DNA of 64,000 nucleotides from Moellerella sp963519845 (GTDB taxonomy: Bacteria > Pseudomonadota > Gammaproteobacteria > Enterobacterales > Enterobacteriaceae): contig CAUQNX010000001.1 of assembly GCA_963519845.1 (NCBI GenBank), positions 186,001 through 250,000 of the forward strand. Direction: 5' to 3'. The notes below the pieces were generated by a model. The model saw only the letters and a list, made by a program, of their open reading frames with translations. It was not told the DNA's origin and ran no database searches. Numbering within the stretch: the first letter of the stretch is position 1; each line of letters begins with the position of its first letter. Position numbers and translations under genes: made by a program. Shown here piece after piece: positions 62,882 through 64,000 of the stretch.

Positions 62882-63556
62882 ATGAATATATCGAAAATCA
62901 GTATTGCCTCCATTTTTATTGCAAGTGCCTTATTAAGTGGATGTGCTAAAGAATCTTCTCGATCATTAGAAGTTGAAAAAGTAGCGACTTATAATACCAA
63001 TTACTCTGGTCCAAAAAGCCCTATATCAATAGGGAAATTTGATAACCGTTCTAGTTATATGAATGGCATTTTTTCTGATGGTGTAGATCGCTTAGGCGGC
63101 CAATCTAAAACGATTTTATTAACCCATCTACAGCAAACTGGACGATTTAATGTATTAGATCGTACCAATATGCAGGAATTAAAAGAAGAAGCGGGTATTA
63201 AAGGCCAAACGCAGCAATTAAAAGGCGCGACCTATGTCATCACTGGTGATGTTACAGAATTTGGACGTAAAGAAGTTGGCGATCGTCAATTATTTGGTAT
63301 TTTAGGTCGCGGTAAATCTCAAATTGCTTATGCAAAAGTAAACTTGAATGTTATCAATGTTCAAACATCAGAAGTTGTATTCTCCGCGCAAGGTGCTGGT
63401 GAATATGAATTATCAAATAGAGAAGTTATTGGTTTCGGCGGAACTGCAAGTTATGACTCAACGCTCAACGGCAAAGTGTTAGATTTAGCGATTAGAGAAG
63501 CCGTTAATAATTTGGTTTCTGGCGTTGAAAGCGGTGCATGGCAGCCAGCTAAATAA
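62882..63556 (+). CDS. CsgG/HfaB-family lipoprotein
   Basis: This is a 224-residue lipoprotein with lipobox LLSGC (Cys21). The CsgG-like core shows PISIGKFDNRSSY, LLTHLQQTGRFNVLDRTNMQ and GATYVITGDVTEFG. It is first in an operon with DUF4810 and DUF799 lipoproteins, the same set as the Neisseria GNA1164/1163/1162 genes. It lacks the curli context (no csgA, csgE or csgF), so it is not CsgG itself. The three are likely to form an outer-membrane complex of unknown role. Confidence 0.87.
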   Translation: MNISKISIASIFIASALLSGCAKESSRSLEVEKVATYNTNYSGPKSPISIGKFDNRSSYMNGIFSDGVDRLGGQSKTILLTHLQQTGRFNVLDRTNMQELKEEAGIKGQTQQLKGATYVITGDVTEFGRKEVGDRQLFGILGRGKSQIAYAKVNLNVINVQTSEVVFSAQGAGEYELSNREVIGFGGTASYDSTLNGKVLDLAIREAVNNLVSGVESGAWQPAK

Positions 63557-63562
63557 GGGAAT

Positions 63563-63919
63563 ATGATGAAAACAAAATTACTACTCATTATAGCGAGTGC
63601 AATTTTATTAAATGGCTGTGCGAATGAACCCAAGCCGTTATATAACTGGGATGGTTATCAAACAACGGTATATCAATACTATCAGCAAACAGAAACTAGC
63701 CCTCAAGAGCAAATTGAAGTATTAAAGAAAAATATCGAAATGAGTAAAGCCAAGGGACTTGCTGTGCCTCCGGGACTACATGCTCATATGGGACTTCTTT
63801 ATTCAACCACAGGGGCAATTGATCTTGCCATGGCTGAGTTTAATACCGAAAAAGCCTTGTATCCAGAATCAGCCGCTTACATGGATTTTCTAATGAAGAA
63901 TAAAGGGAAAATAAAATGA
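63563..63919 (+). CDS. DUF4810 family lipoprotein
   Basis: This is a 118-residue lipoprotein with lipobox LLNGC (Cys19). YNWDGYQTTVYQYYQ and PGLHAHMGLLYSTTGAIDLA are the family's conserved stretches; the latter looks like one TPR unit. It lies six bases after the CsgG-family gene and overlaps the next lipoprotein gene by four bases. Confidence 0.87.
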   Translation: MMKTKLLLIIASAILLNGCANEPKPLYNWDGYQTTVYQYYQQTETSPQEQIEVLKKNIEMSKAKGLAVPPGLHAHMGLLYSTTGAIDLAMAEFNTEKALYPESAAYMDFLMKNKGKIK

Positions 63920-64000
63920 AACGCTTAATGATAGTCTGTGGTTTGATAATGACATGGCTACTCACTGGATGCGCACAGCCTACAAAAGTCGATTACAGTG
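63916..64000 (+). CDS. DUF799 (GNA1162-like) lipoprotein, cut by the window end
   Basis: Only the first 28 codons are visible. They give a lipoprotein signal with lipobox LLTGC (Cys19) followed by AQPTKVDYS. The ATGA overlap with the DUF4810 gene and the known gene order point to DUF799. Identification of the family rests mainly on that order. Confidence 0.7.
   Translation, partial: MKRLMIVCGLIMTWLLTGCAQPTKVDYS

Overview
The window reads as an AT-rich chromosome segment of a gammaproteobacterium, most likely in or near Enterobacterales (Morganellaceae- or Orbaceae-like in character). The evidence is co-linearity with the E. coli hydrogenase-4 genes (hyfA-J), a selenocysteine FdhF matching E. 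coli residue for residue at the active site, an E. coli-type DctA, LacI-family sugar regulators, PTS genes and chaperone-usher fimbriae. I see no tRNA, rRNA, insertion sequence, CRISPR array or phage gene. The species cannot be fixed from sequence reading alone.

Layout. 1-4.3 kb: the end of a TRAP transporter large permease (dctM), a LacI/GntR-type regulator, and a divergent ascorbate-family PTS (IIA, IIB, IIC). 4.4-21.0 kb: two divergent operons that look like one glycan-use system. The minus-strand operon encodes a secreted glucoamylase-fold hydrolase, an OmpG-like porin and an autotransporter. The plus-strand operon encodes an ABC ATPase, a GH94 phosphorylase of 1,2-beta-oligoglucan phosphorylase size, a LacI regulator, a sugar-binding protein, two permeases, a small membrane protein and a GH3 beta-glucosidase. 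An identical 14-bp palindrome sits at each of the two divergent promoters. The gene set resembles the Listeria phosphorylase/GH3/ABC locus for beta-1,2-glucooligosaccharides, extended here with outer-membrane parts. 21-34.6 kb: an unrecognised helical protein, a 1.35-kb stretch with no gene, dctA, a metal/siderophore binding protein with a TonB-dependent receptor, a CPA1 Na+/H+ antiporter, a DUF1287 protein, and small genes (GNAT, TetR, FMN reductase, an OB-fold-like protein).

34.9-53.8 kb: a formate hydrogenlyase-2 island. It holds hyfABCDEFGHIJ, a hycI-type protease, fdhF (UGA-encoded selenocysteine), a short FhlA/HyfR-type activator, hydN, hypA and hypC. Three sigma-54 promoters (upstream of hyfA, fdhF and hydN) each have a matching 16-bp element 72 to 93 bp upstream, so the island looks like a self-contained formate regulon. 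FdhF would oxidise formate, the Hyf complex would pass electrons to a [NiFe] site and release H2, and HypA, HypC and the protease would mature the large subunit. A low-GC acyltransferase gene interrupts the island.

54-62.2 kb: a minus-strand chaperone-usher fimbrial operon with an unusual three chaperones for one usher, a major pilin followed by an internal terminator, two minor pilins and a tip adhesin. 62.9-64 kb: a CsgG-family / DUF4810 / DUF799 lipoprotein operon, cut by the window end.
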